DNA of 64,000 nt from Anaerolineaceae bacterium (GTDB lineage: Bacteria > Chloroflexota > Anaerolineae > Aggregatilineales > Phototrophicaceae), in the NCBI GenBank assembly GCA_028818375.1, contig JAPPOB010000002.1, positions 62,001-126,000 on the forward strand. Direction: 5' to 3'. This document shows, piece after piece, positions 41,747 through 49,902 of this stretch. The notes below the pieces were generated by a model. The model made no database searches. It was given only the letters and a program-made list of their open reading frames with translations, and was not told where the DNA came from. Position numbers and translations under genes: made by a program. The stretch's first letter is position 1. Every line of letters begins with the position of its first letter.

Positions 41747-43473
41747 ACAAACTTTACTACGGCGACAACCTGCCCATCCTGCGCGATCACTTCGACGACG
41801 CGAGCGTCGACCTCATTTATCTCGACCCGCCCTTCAACAGCAACCGCGACTACAACGTGCTCTTTCGCGACGAGAGCGGCCTGGACAGCGACGCGCAGAT
41901 CCTGGCCTTCGGCGACAGCTGGCACTGGGGACCGACGGCCGAGGCGACCTGGCATGACCTTGTGACCGGCAATGACAACGTCGGAACATTGATGAGTGCG
42001 CTGCGTCAGGTGCTGGGCGAGAACCAGATGATGGCCTACCTGGTGATGATGTGCGCGCGACTCATTGAGCTAAGGCGAGTTCTGAAGCCAACCGGAAGCA
42101 TCTATCTCCACTGTGACGACTCCGCGTCACACTATTTGAAAATGATCATGGACGTCATCTTTGGAGCGGGGAATTTCCGTAACCACATCGCCTGGCGCCG
42201 GGCTGTCGCGCACAATGACCCCAGGCGATTTGGTCGCATCCACGACAGCATCCTTTTTTATAGCCTCTCAGATGAGTACTACTGGGAAGGAGAGAGCAAC
42301 GGCACTACAAGAACTGAAGAAGAGATTGCCGTTGCCTATCCTTCGCAGGACGAACGGGGACGATTTCGCGCAGACAATCTCACGGGCCCACTGCACAGTT
42401 CCAAACCAGGCTCTCCAAGCACCATTCCCTGGCGAGGCTACGACGTATTTGCCATGGGCCGTTGCTGGTCGGTGCCGAAGACCGGACGTTACGCGGAATA
42501 CATTGAACGTGAATTCATTCCCGGCTATCGCAGCATCGAGGGCATCCATGAGCGTCTCGAAGCCCTGGATGCCGCCGACCTGATTTACCACCCGAAACGC
42601 GGCAGGTGGCCCGGTCTGAAACGCTACGCTGACGCCGACCGGGGCATCCCGCCCCAGGACATCATTCTTGACCCCATCGGTTTCACCAACTTCAGCGCGC
42701 AGCGCGGCGAGTACCTAGACTATCCCACGCAAAAGCCGCTGGCGCTGCTTGAGAAACTCATCAAGGTCTCCTGCCCGCCAGACGGCGTTGTGCTGGATCC
42801 ATTCTGCGGCTGCGGCACGGCCGTCGTCGCCGCGGAGCAACTGGGTCGGCAGTGGATCGGCATCGACATCACACATCTCAGCGTGGCAATGATGAAGGCT
42901 CGCTTACATGACGAGTGCAACGGGCTGCGGGCCGGCGTTGACTATGAAGTCATCGGCGAACCCACTACCCTGCAGGACGCCCGGCAACTGGCTTTGGACG
43001 ACCGCTACCAGTTCCAGTTTTGGGCCCTTTCGCTGGTGCAGGCGCAACCGCTCAACAACGAACGCAAGAAAGGCGCGGACCGCGGCATCGACGGCGTGCT
43101 GGGTTTCGTCGATGGCAGCGGGCGCAGGCAGCGTCGCCGTCGCGTGCTGGCGCAGGTCAAAAGCGGCGGGGTCAGCAGCAGCGACATCCGTGACCTGCGC
43201 GGCACAGTTGAACGCGAAGACGCGGCCATGGGCGTATTCATCACGCTGGCAGAGCCGACCGGGCCGATGCAGCGCGAGGCCGTCAGCGCCGGTTTCTTCG
43301 AGCCTGAATCCTGGAGTGGCCGCTACCCGCGACTGCAAATCCTCACCATTGAACAGTTGCTCGACGGGGCGCAGGTGGACATGCCGCTCATGCGCCGTCA
43401 ACCTCGCGTTGCCGAAGACGAAATGTCCCAGGGCGGACTGAACATGCCCCCTAACGGGGAGCCCCGACCATGA
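41743..43473 (+). CDS. Beta-class DNA methyltransferase fused to an Mrr-like nuclease
   Basis: In this 576-residue protein the methylase motif IV (DPPFNSNRDY, near residue 28) comes before motif I (DPFCGCGTAVVAAEQ, near 350), the order of beta-class N4/N6 methylases. The C-terminal about 140 residues carry GADRGIDGV and VLAQVKSG, the D...QxK of Mrr-type PD-(D/E)xK nucleases. One chain may therefore both mark and cut DNA. The 5' half is A+T-richer than the 3' half. Its ATG overlaps the upstream stop and its stop overlaps the next gene. Confidence 0.82.
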   Translation: MNKLYYGDNLPILRDHFDDASVDLIYLDPPFNSNRDYNVLFRDESGLDSDAQILAFGDSWHWGPTAEATWHDLVTGNDNVGTLMSALRQVLGENQMMAYLVMMCARLIELRRVLKPTGSIYLHCDDSASHYLKMIMDVIFGAGNFRNHIAWRRAVAHNDPRRFGRIHDSILFYSLSDEYYWEGESNGTTRTEEEIAVAYPSQDERGRFRADNLTGPLHSSKPGSPSTIPWRGYDVFAMGRCWSVPKTGRYAEYIEREFIPGYRSIEGIHERLEALDAADLIYHPKRGRWPGLKRYADADRGIPPQDIILDPIGFTNFSAQRGEYLDYPTQKPLALLEKLIKVSCPPDGVVLDPFCGCGTAVVAAEQLGRQWIGIDITHLSVAMMKARLHDECNGLRAGVDYEVIGEPTTLQDARQLALDDRYQFQFWALSLVQAQPLNNERKKGADRGIDGVLGFVDGSGRRQRRRRVLAQVKSGGVSSSDIRDLRGTVEREDAAMGVFITLAEPTGPMQREAVSAGFFEPESWSGRYPRLQILTIEQLLDGAQVDMPLMRRQPRVAEDEMSQGGLNMPPNGEPRP

Positions 43474-44300
43474 CCATCTCACTCGACCGGGCGCGGGACT
43501 ACGTCTTCAGCAACGGCCTGCCCTGGGAGCGGGCGCTCTTCAGCTGGCATTTCGACGACGGCCCGCTGCAGACCCTGCGCCGATGCCTGCTCTGCTACAA
43601 GAATCCTGACGGCGGCTGGGGCCACGGCCTCGAACTGGACCTTAAAGCGCCGGTCTCGCACCCGGCTGCGCTGGAGTACCTGCTTTCCATGCTGCGCTAC
43701 CACGAAATCCCGACCGGCTCGCTGCTGGACGGCACGGTCGCCTGGCTGGAGCGTCAGCAGCGGCCCGACGGCGAGCTGCGCAATCCCGACAATCTCGCTG
43801 ACTGGCCGATCGCGCGCTGGTGGAAGGACTGGGGCGGCCAGAAGCAGCCGGACTCGATCGTCGGGAACCTGCACGCCATGGGCCTGGCGACGCCTTCCCT
43901 GTTGAATGTGACGCGGCATTGGGCGGAGCGGAACCACAGTATAGAGAACATTCGCGCCAACGACTGGCTCTTCATGACCTACCATGCCTTCGATTACTTT
44001 ATGAACGTTGACGATTTCCCGAGTCTGGCCGACTACCGCCAGGCGACGCTGGACCACACCCTTTCGCTGGCGGAGACGCTGGTCCCGGAGCGCCATTACA
44101 CGCTTTTCCTCTTCGCGCCGCGTCCCACCTCCGAGGTAGCGCGGGCCCTGCCGACGGCGACGCTGGAGCGCTGCCTCGACCATCTGGCGACCACGCAGCG
44201 CGAGGACGGCGGCTGGGACGATGAGCACGATCTGGCCTGGTGGCAGCCCATCACCACCGTCAACGTGCTGGTCGCCCTGAAGCGCTACGGTCGGCTGTAA
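43470..44300 (+). CDS. Alpha/alpha-toroid protein of the prenyltransferase/squalene cyclase fold
   Basis: The 276-residue protein carries repeated toroid motifs: LCYKNPDGGWGHGLE, LERQQRPDGELRNPDN and ATTQREDGGWDDEHD. The fold occurs in cyclases, prenyltransferases and uncharacterised enzymes; a catalytic DxDD is not seen, so the activity is open. Its ATG overlaps the restriction gene stop and its TAA shares a base with the radical SAM start. Confidence 0.75.
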   Translation: MTISLDRARDYVFSNGLPWERALFSWHFDDGPLQTLRRCLLCYKNPDGGWGHGLELDLKAPVSHPAALEYLLSMLRYHEIPTGSLLDGTVAWLERQQRPDGELRNPDNLADWPIARWWKDWGGQKQPDSIVGNLHAMGLATPSLLNVTRHWAERNHSIENIRANDWLFMTYHAFDYFMNVDDFPSLADYRQATLDHTLSLAETLVPERHYTLFLFAPRPTSEVARALPTATLERCLDHLATTQREDGGWDDEHDLAWWQPITTVNVLVALKRYGRL

Positions 44301-45454
44301 TGCAGGTCCGCCGCCAGCCGGATGCCGCGCAGAAGTTGGCGCGCATGGGCAATGTGACCTTCTTCGAGCCTGGCGGCGAGCCCGGCACGAAAGAGAAACG
44401 CATCCCGCAACAGCAGCCCAGCCTGAAAGACTGCGTGTCCCTCTTGCAGACGCCCAGGGGTCCCATGCCAGTGCTCAAGACCCTGCTGACCACCGCCTGC
44501 GAGCGCAACTGCCACTACTGCCCCTTCCGCGCCGGTCGCAGCCAGGCCAGGCGCGTCACCTTCCGCCCGGAGGAGCTGGCGAAGACCTTCGACCAGATGG
44601 TGCGGGCGCGCCTGGTGGACGGTCTGTTCCTGTCCTCGGGTATCATCAAGGGCAGCGTGACCACCCAGGACAAGCTGCTGGACACTATCGACATCGTGCG
44701 GCGCAGGTACCGGTACCGCGGCTACATCCATCTCAAGGTCATGCCCGGCGCCGAGGAAGACCAGTTGCTGCGGGCCATGCAGCTGGCGGACCGCGTCTCG
44801 ATCAACCTGGAGGGGCCGACGCCACAGCGACTCAGGGCCCTCGCGCCGAAGAAGGACCTGGATCGCGAGTTGCTCAGTTTGTTGCAGACGGCGTCCAGGT
44901 TCCGGCGCGAACGGCGCGAAGGTCTGGCCAGTCTGGCGACCCAGTTCGTAGTCGGCGCGGTCGGTGACACGGACCTTGAGTTGCTGGCGCTGGGCGACCG
45001 CCTCTACAACCAGCTGGGCCTGGCCCGCACCTACTTCTCGGCCTTCAATCCGGTGCCGGGTACGCCTTTCGAGAATCTGCCGGCCACGCCCGCCATCCGC
45101 GAATTTCGCCTTTACCAGTCCAGCTTTCTCCTGCGCGACTACCAGTGGGAGCTGGAGGACATGCCCTTCGTCGGCGCGGGCAACCTGCGTCTGGATATCG
45201 ACCCCAAGCGCGCCTGGGCGGAGGAGAACCTGCGTCACGCGCCGCTGGATCTGATGAAGGCCGACCGGACGCAGTTGCTGCGCGTGCCGGGCATCGGGCC
45301 AACATACGCGCAGGTCCTGCTGCGCGCGCGCCGGCAGGCGACGTTGCGCGATCTGTCACAGTTGCGCGCCCTGGGCATCCGCGCGCCGGAGCAGCTGGCG
45401 CCCTTCGTCCTGCTGGACGGGCGGCGTCCGCTGCAGCAGCAGAGGTTGTTTTAG
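44300..45454 (+). CDS. Radical SAM protein with C-terminal helix-hairpin-helix
   Basis: The 384-residue protein has the CxxxCxxC cluster motif in CERNCHYC (residues about 67-74), a TIM-barrel core and a C-terminal HhH (VPGIGPTYAQVLLRAR). It matches the group of predicted radical SAM/HhH DNA-binding proteins, whose substrate is unknown; DNA or tRNA modification is often suggested. The ATG at 44300 is the coupled start (TAATG). It forms a two-gene unit with the toroid protein. Confidence 0.82.
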   Translation: MQVRRQPDAAQKLARMGNVTFFEPGGEPGTKEKRIPQQQPSLKDCVSLLQTPRGPMPVLKTLLTTACERNCHYCPFRAGRSQARRVTFRPEELAKTFDQMVRARLVDGLFLSSGIIKGSVTTQDKLLDTIDIVRRRYRYRGYIHLKVMPGAEEDQLLRAMQLADRVSINLEGPTPQRLRALAPKKDLDRELLSLLQTASRFRRERREGLASLATQFVVGAVGDTDLELLALGDRLYNQLGLARTYFSAFNPVPGTPFENLPATPAIREFRLYQSSFLLRDYQWELEDMPFVGAGNLRLDIDPKRAWAEENLRHAPLDLMKADRTQLLRVPGIGPTYAQVLLRARRQATLRDLSQLRALGIRAPEQLAPFVLLDGRRPLQQQRLF

Positions 45455-45692
45455 TCCGGCGGCCCTCACCCTAAATCCCTCACCCTAAATCCCTCTCCCT
45501 GAGGAAGAGGGACTTTAAGTGCATGAGAGCAAAGAGGGATCTGTATCACTACATCACTCGGGGGTTGGTCGCCTCGATTGCTGTTGTATTTCTCTCTGCT
45601 CCCCCCTCTCCTTGAGGAAGGGCTCCCACCGAAGGAGGAAAGGGCTCCCCCTCTCCCGCGGGAGAGGGGGTTGGGGGGTGAGGGCCGGCGGA
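45455..45692. repeat. MITE-like palindromic element
   Basis: The left end TCCGGCGGCCCTCACC and the right end GGGGTGAGGGCCGGCGGA are near-perfect inverted repeats of roughly 30 bp when the following CCCTCTCCC/GGGAGAGGG is included. Inside are further complementary C/T- and G/A-rich blocks and a doubled CCCTCACCCTAAAT. No coding sequence is seen. A related shorter copy lies at 25961-26035. Confidence 0.6.
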
Positions 45693-45773
45693 ATCACAAA
45701 TGACGATAGCTTCGTAATGCAATGCCCGGCCAAGGTCAGTTGCTCCGCCCTGTAATGCGGGCCTGGCCTGCGC

Positions 45774-45779
45774 TATAGT
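45774..45779 (+). promoter_or_regulatory. -10 element of gap
   Basis: TATAGT, five of six consensus bases, lies 41 bp before the gap start. The -35 position reads TGTAAT and is weak. Confidence 0.4.
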
Positions 45780-45820
45780 CGCGCCATTCGGTCAGAATCA
45801 CTTGCATGCAGGAGGCCATG

Positions 45821-46816
45821 ATGGCGCGGGTTGCGATTAACGGCTTGGGGCGGATCGGGCGCGCGGCGCTCAAGGTCGTGCTGGACACGCCCGAACTGGA
45901 ACTGGTGGCGGTCAATGACCTCGGCGAGGTTGAGAATTTCGCCTGGCTCATTCGCTACGACACGGTCTACGGTCGTTACGACCGCGAGGTCTGCGCCGAA
46001 GACGGCGACCTGGTCATCGACGGCCGGCGCATCCGCTACCTGAGCGAGCGCGACCCGGCCCAACTCCCCTGGGGTGACCTGGACGTCGACCTGGTGTTTG
46101 AGTGCACCGGCTTTTTCACCGAGATCGAGGACGCCGGCAAGCATGTCAGCGCCGGCGCTGACAAGGTCATCATCTCCGGCCCGACGAAGAGCGCCGACGT
46201 GCCCATGGTCGTGCACGGCGTCAACAGCGCCAACGGCGCCCGGGTGGTCTCCTGCGCCAGCTGCACCACCAACAACATCACGCCAGTGATGGAGGTCATG
46301 AATCGCCGCATTGGTGTGAAGAAGGCCATTATGACCACGGTGCATGCCTACACCTCCACCCAGGCGCTGGTGGACATGCCAGGCGGCACGAAGGACATGC
46401 GCCGTGGCCGCGGCGCGGCTGACAACATCGTGCCCTCCTCGACGGGCGCGGCCATCGCCACGACGAAGGCGCTGCCGGCCATTGAGGGCGTTTTCGACGG
46501 CCTGGCGCTGCGGGTGCCGGTGGCGGTGGGCTCGATAGCCGACGTGGTCTTTCTGGCGGCGCGCGACACCTCGGTCGATGAGGTCAATGTCATTTTCCGC
46601 GAGGAGGCCGCGACGGCGCGTTACGAGGGCATCCTGGGCGTCTCGGAGGACCCGATCGTCTCGGCGGACATCATCGGTGACGCGCGCGCCTCGATCGTCG
46701 ACCTGGAACTGACGCAGGTGGTCGACGGCGACCTGGTGAAGGTGCTCACCTGGTACGACAACGAGTGGGGCTACACCAACCAGATGGTGCGCGAGGCGCT
46801 CACGCTGCTGGGGTAG
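45821..46816 (+). CDS. gap: Glyceraldehyde-3-phosphate dehydrogenase, type I
   Basis: The 331-residue enzyme catalyses oxidation and phosphorylation of glyceraldehyde 3-phosphate in glycolysis. The NAD-binding start ARVAINGLGRIGRAALK, the catalytic Cys in SCASCTTNN and the closing WYDNEWGYTNQMV are intact. I start at the second of two adjacent ATG codons (45821), because AGGAGG lies 6-7 bp before it; the first would be too close. Confidence 0.93.
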   Translation: MARVAINGLGRIGRAALKVVLDTPELELVAVNDLGEVENFAWLIRYDTVYGRYDREVCAEDGDLVIDGRRIRYLSERDPAQLPWGDLDVDLVFECTGFFTEIEDAGKHVSAGADKVIISGPTKSADVPMVVHGVNSANGARVVSCASCTTNNITPVMEVMNRRIGVKKAIMTTVHAYTSTQALVDMPGGTKDMRRGRGAADNIVPSSTGAAIATTKALPAIEGVFDGLALRVPVAVGSIADVVFLAARDTSVDEVNVIFREEAATARYEGILGVSEDPIVSADIIGDARASIVDLELTQVVDGDLVKVLTWYDNEWGYTNQMVREALTLLG

Positions 46817-46866
46817 GGGATTGCCAGGGCGAAGGCGTCTGGTGTTTACATCTTGACAATAGTCAG

Positions 46867-46886
46867 GGGCAGGCGCCGGCCTGCCC
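46867..46886 (+). terminator. Possible terminator after gap
   Basis: GGGCAGG and CCTGCCC form a 7-bp stem around CGCCGG, 50 bp after the gap stop. No T-run follows, so it may only stabilise the mRNA end. Confidence 0.35.
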
Positions 46887-46937
46887 TGTTGACCAATCAA
46901 ATTGGGGCCATAAGGCGCTGAAACCGGTTGCCCTGGC

Positions 46938-47195
46938 TCAATTCAGGTTGCCATCTGTACTTTGGTCTTCCTGGTGGAATTCGTAATCCCTTTCTGAAAA
47001 CAATTCACCATTTTGTGCTTTAACGTGATGCCAGAATGCTGTTGGAGCCATGAGGACTTTCTTGCCCACCATCCGATTTGGCCGGCGGATACGAGCTTTG
47101 TTGCTGCAAGCGTCCTGCAACCCGGTGCCCGCAGCAGACCTCGTTGCAAGTCTTTGAGCAGAACACTGACACCTTGTTCTCCCTGAATTACACAT
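46938..47195 (-). other. Possible gene remnant
   Basis: In the 371-bp gap between gap and the next gene, the reverse strand has an 85-codon frame. Its C-terminal half (VGKKVLMAPTAFWHHVKAQ, then ELFSERDYEFHQED) looks protein-like, while the first half does not. No ribosome binding site is seen, and it overlaps the start of the intergenic region by the 47188 stop. I do not recognise it. Confidence 0.25.
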
Positions 47196-47994
47196 CCAGC
47201 AGCAGGGGGACGTCCAGGCGCCAGGCGAGGTAGAGGGCGTGCAGGAAGGCGCGCAGGTCGGCGGTCGAGTCGTCGTCCCGGGCGTCGCGCAACGGAATGA
47301 GGAAGTCGAAGGCCGCCCGCTCCTCCGGCGGCAAAGCGCCCAGCTCGGTGATCTGCATGGCCTCCAGTTGCTCGCGCGCCAGGGCGTCGAAGAAGAGCAG
47401 CAGGATGGCCGCGTGGTTGGGCTGGACGTGGCCGGTCAGAAAGGTCATCTCGAAGACCTGGTCGGAATCGACCGGCAGCTCGCCCAGGTCGCGGCGCAGC
47501 GCGTACTCAGCCACGAAGATGTTGCGGTCCTCCGCGCGCAACGGGCGCACCGTGCCGCCATCGTAGTTGAAGTCGCGGATGCCCTGCTTCAGGAGCAGCC
47601 AGACCAGCGGCGCCGTCGGCGGGTCCGGCAGACGGTCAAGCAGAAAGGCCTCGCCCCTGGGCGAAATCGGGTAGTCGATGCGGCTCATGCAGCCGAAGGG
47701 CGCGCCCGTCCGGTTGGCGGGGCAGCCTTCGCAATGTGAGGCCAGCGGGTCGAGCTCGGCGGCGCTGTCCAGCAGATGCTGCACGACGATGATTTGCGTC
47801 TCCTCGCTGCCATCCGCGGCCGTGCGCAGCATCTCGAAGCCCATTTCGCGCGGCGAACGTTGGTCGCCGCTGCGGCGGTAGAGGCGGATGATCGTTGCCG
47901 CGCGTTCGCGGGCCTTGAGCCGCTCCAGGATGCCGGCCGTTGACAGCGCCCGCTTCGGCGCGCAGTCGTGGTCGATAACGTAATCGAGGGCCAT
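47188..47994 (-). CDS. Conserved-looking protein with a Cys cluster, function unknown
   Basis: The 268-residue protein contains HCEGCPANRTGAPFGCM, a C-x2-C-x11-C arrangement that could bind zinc or an iron-sulfur cluster. The rest is mostly helical and acidic, with a hydrophobic LVWLLLKQGIRDFNYDGG block. The start MALDYVIDHDCAPKR fits a soluble protein. It is divergent from hxlA. I know no characterised relative. Confidence 0.6.
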   Translation of the reverse strand: MALDYVIDHDCAPKRALSTAGILERLKARERAATIIRLYRRSGDQRSPREMGFEMLRTAADGSEETQIIVVQHLLDSAAELDPLASHCEGCPANRTGAPFGCMSRIDYPISPRGEAFLLDRLPDPPTAPLVWLLLKQGIRDFNYDGGTVRPLRAEDRNIFVAEYALRRDLGELPVDSDQVFEMTFLTGHVQPNHAAILLLFFDALAREQLEAMQITELGALPPEERAAFDFLIPLRDARDDDSTADLRAFLHALYLAWRLDVPLLLDV

Positions 47995-48058
47995 AAGACG
48001 ACTATCCTGCTGCCTGGCGCGAGCCCTGTCAACGGCGGGCGAGGCCGGGATTGGTCTG

Positions 48059-48087
48059 TTGAGCAGGGTTGCGGAAGGCTATAGACT
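48059..48087 (+). promoter_or_regulatory. Promoter candidate for hxlAB
   Basis: TTGAGC (48059-48064), 17 bp, TAGACT (48082-48087), four of six matches each. It lies about 33 bp before the hxlA TTG. Confidence 0.4.
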
Positions 48088-48120
48088 GATAGAGGGAAAC
48101 ACCAGCCTGAGTATGGACCC

Positions 48121-48744
48121 TTGAAACTTCAACTGGCGCTCGACGGGACGCTGGAAGATGGTCTGCAGGCGCTGCGGCCGGCGCAGCCCTGGGTGGACGT
48201 GGTCGAGGCAGGCACGCCGCTGCTGCTGCGCGAGGGCGTCAGGGCGTTGCGACGGTTGCGCGCGGAGTTGCCCGACACGCCGCTGCTGGCGGACTTCAAG
48301 ATCATGGACGCCGGTGACCTGGAGGCGCGTATCGCCTTCGCCGCCGGCGCGGACCTGGTGACCGTGCTGGGCGTCGCCGGCGATGCGACAATCGCGTCGG
48401 CTCTGGCGGCGGCGCGCGAATGCGGCGGCGAGATCCTGGTGGACCTGATGGCCGTGCCGCGACCCCTGCAACGGGTAGAGTGCCTGCAGGCCCTGGGCTG
48501 CCAGCGATTCTGTGTGCACCGCGCCCATGATGGCTGCGGCGACCCGGTTGCTCCCCTGCGAGAATTGCGCGCGGCGTTGCCGGAGCTGCAGCTGGCCGTG
48601 GCCGGCGGCATCGACGAGCGCTCGATCGAGGCGCTGGCGCCCTACAACCCCGACACCGTCATCGTGGGCAGCGCCATCACCGGCTCCGCGCAACCCGGGC
48701 TTGCGGCGCGCCGAATTATGGAGAAAATGCGGGCCCATGTCTGA
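48121..48744 (+). CDS. hxlA: 3-hexulose-6-phosphate synthase
   Basis: The 207-residue TIM-barrel enzyme of the orotidine-phosphate-decarboxylase superfamily condenses formaldehyde with ribulose 5-phosphate, or runs the reverse to make pentose. The family D-x-K-x-x-D acid/lysine site is in ADFKIMDAGD, and the phosphate loop lies in AVAGGID and VIVGSAIT. The start is TTG at 48121; an ATG at 48112 is out of frame. Its end overlaps the hxlB start by 8 bp, and this gene pair is the strongest support for the assignment over other superfamily members. Confidence 0.82.
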   Translation: MKLQLALDGTLEDGLQALRPAQPWVDVVEAGTPLLLREGVRALRRLRAELPDTPLLADFKIMDAGDLEARIAFAAGADLVTVLGVAGDATIASALAAARECGGEILVDLMAVPRPLQRVECLQALGCQRFCVHRAHDGCGDPVAPLRELRAALPELQLAVAGGIDERSIEALAPYNPDTVIVGSAITGSAQPGLAARRIMEKMRAHV

Positions 48745-49303
48745 TTTCAACGCGCTGCTGGGCGCGATTTTGCAGGAACTACAGTCGGCGCTCACGGGCA
48801 TCGACCCCGAGGCCGTGGCCGACCTGCGCCGCGATATCCTGCAGGCGCGGCGCATTTTCGTCGCCGGGCGCGGCCGCTCCGGCCTGCAGATGCAGGCCTT
48901 CGCCATGCGCCTGATGCATCTCGACCTTGACGCACACGTCGTCGGGTCGGTGACGACGCCGGCCATCGGCGCCGGCGACCTGCTGATCATCGGCTCGGGC
49001 TCCGGCCGGACGGACTCCATCATCGCCCAGGCCCGGCGCGCCAGCGAACTCAACGCGCTGGTTGCCCTGATCACCATTGCCGAGGAGTCGCCGGTCAGCC
49101 AGTATGCGGACCATATCCTGCGCATCCGGGCCTCCAGCCCCAAGCTGCAGGATGTTCAAACGGAAAGCGAATCGGTGCAACCGATGGGCTCGCTCTATGA
49201 ACAGTCGCTGGGCATCCTTTGCGACGTGCTGACGGCGCTGCTCATGCAGGAACTGGGCACGGACCCCGGCCTGATGTTCGCGCGCCACGCCAATCTGGAG
49301 TAG
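48737..49303 (+). CDS. hxlB: 6-phospho-3-hexuloisomerase
   Basis: The 188-residue SIS-domain isomerase converts hexulose 6-phosphate to fructose 6-phosphate. The SIS motifs are visible in RIFVAGRGRSGLQMQAFAMRL and LLIIGSGSGRTDSI. With hxlA it completes the RuMP fixation step. In an organism without a methanol or methane dehydrogenase in view it may serve formaldehyde detoxification or pentose supply; which of these cannot be told from the window. Confidence 0.86.
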   Translation: MSDFNALLGAILQELQSALTGIDPEAVADLRRDILQARRIFVAGRGRSGLQMQAFAMRLMHLDLDAHVVGSVTTPAIGAGDLLIIGSGSGRTDSIIAQARRASELNALVALITIAEESPVSQYADHILRIRASSPKLQDVQTESESVQPMGSLYEQSLGILCDVLTALLMQELGTDPGLMFARHANLE

Positions 49304-49312
49304 GGGCCAGGC

Positions 49313-49840
49313 TCAGCCGGGGACGCTTTCCGGCGCCTTGTCGCGGTAGCGCATGATGAAGGCGATCAGGGCGTCGCGGTCCGGCGCATCCAGTTTGAGC
49401 AGGCGACCCCAGGCCGCCGACGCCAGACGTTTGTCGTTTTCCGGCCGGTGACTGACGACAACCCATTCCGGAAATTGCTCGTGCAACTGGCGGAACAGCT
49501 CAATGGCCTCACGGTCGGCTTCGTCGCGCCAGGACAGCCAGATATGGCCGTGTTCCAGGTTGTGGACCAGGTAGGCGTCCGGCACCTGCTGTTCATAGAA
49601 GGCGGCGCGCAGGGGCGCCGGGTAGTGATCGCCCGAGGTCGGCGGGTTGGAGTTGTAGCGTGACGGCGGCACGCCAGGGGCGATGTGGTCGCGCCCGACG
49701 ATGGGCACGGGCTGGCTCTCGTCCTGTATGGCGGCGAGGTTGAAGGGCCTGTCCCGTTGCAGGACCAGGAACAGGACCAGCGCCAGCGCGAATCCTGCGG
49801 CCAGACCGACCAGGAGCAGTCGGTGACGTTTGTTTGACAT
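49313..49840 (-). CDS. DUF3105 membrane-anchored protein
   Basis: The 175-residue protein has an N-terminal membrane anchor (LLLVGLAAGFALALVLFLVL) and an outside domain with YNSNPPTSGDHYP and LVHNLEHGHIWLSW, the hallmark of DUF3105. The His residues suggest metal binding, but no activity is known. The ATG at 49840 is preferred; a GTG four codons earlier is possible. It is convergent with hxlB. Confidence 0.8.
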   Translation of the reverse strand: MSNKRHRLLLVGLAAGFALALVLFLVLQRDRPFNLAAIQDESQPVPIVGRDHIAPGVPPSRYNSNPPTSGDHYPAPLRAAFYEQQVPDAYLVHNLEHGHIWLSWRDEADREAIELFRQLHEQFPEWVVVSHRPENDKRLASAAWGRLLKLDAPDRDALIAFIMRYRDKAPESVPG

Positions 49841-49902
49841 GGGCGTGCCCACCCTGTGCCAATCACAACATCAATTGTAGCGATAGCGCGGGTCGCCGAA
49901 GA

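Noticed and set aside
45463..45492. Doubled CCCTCACCCTAAAT considered as a telomere-like or CRISPR repeat
   Set aside because: Only two tandem units occur, and they belong to the larger palindromic element.
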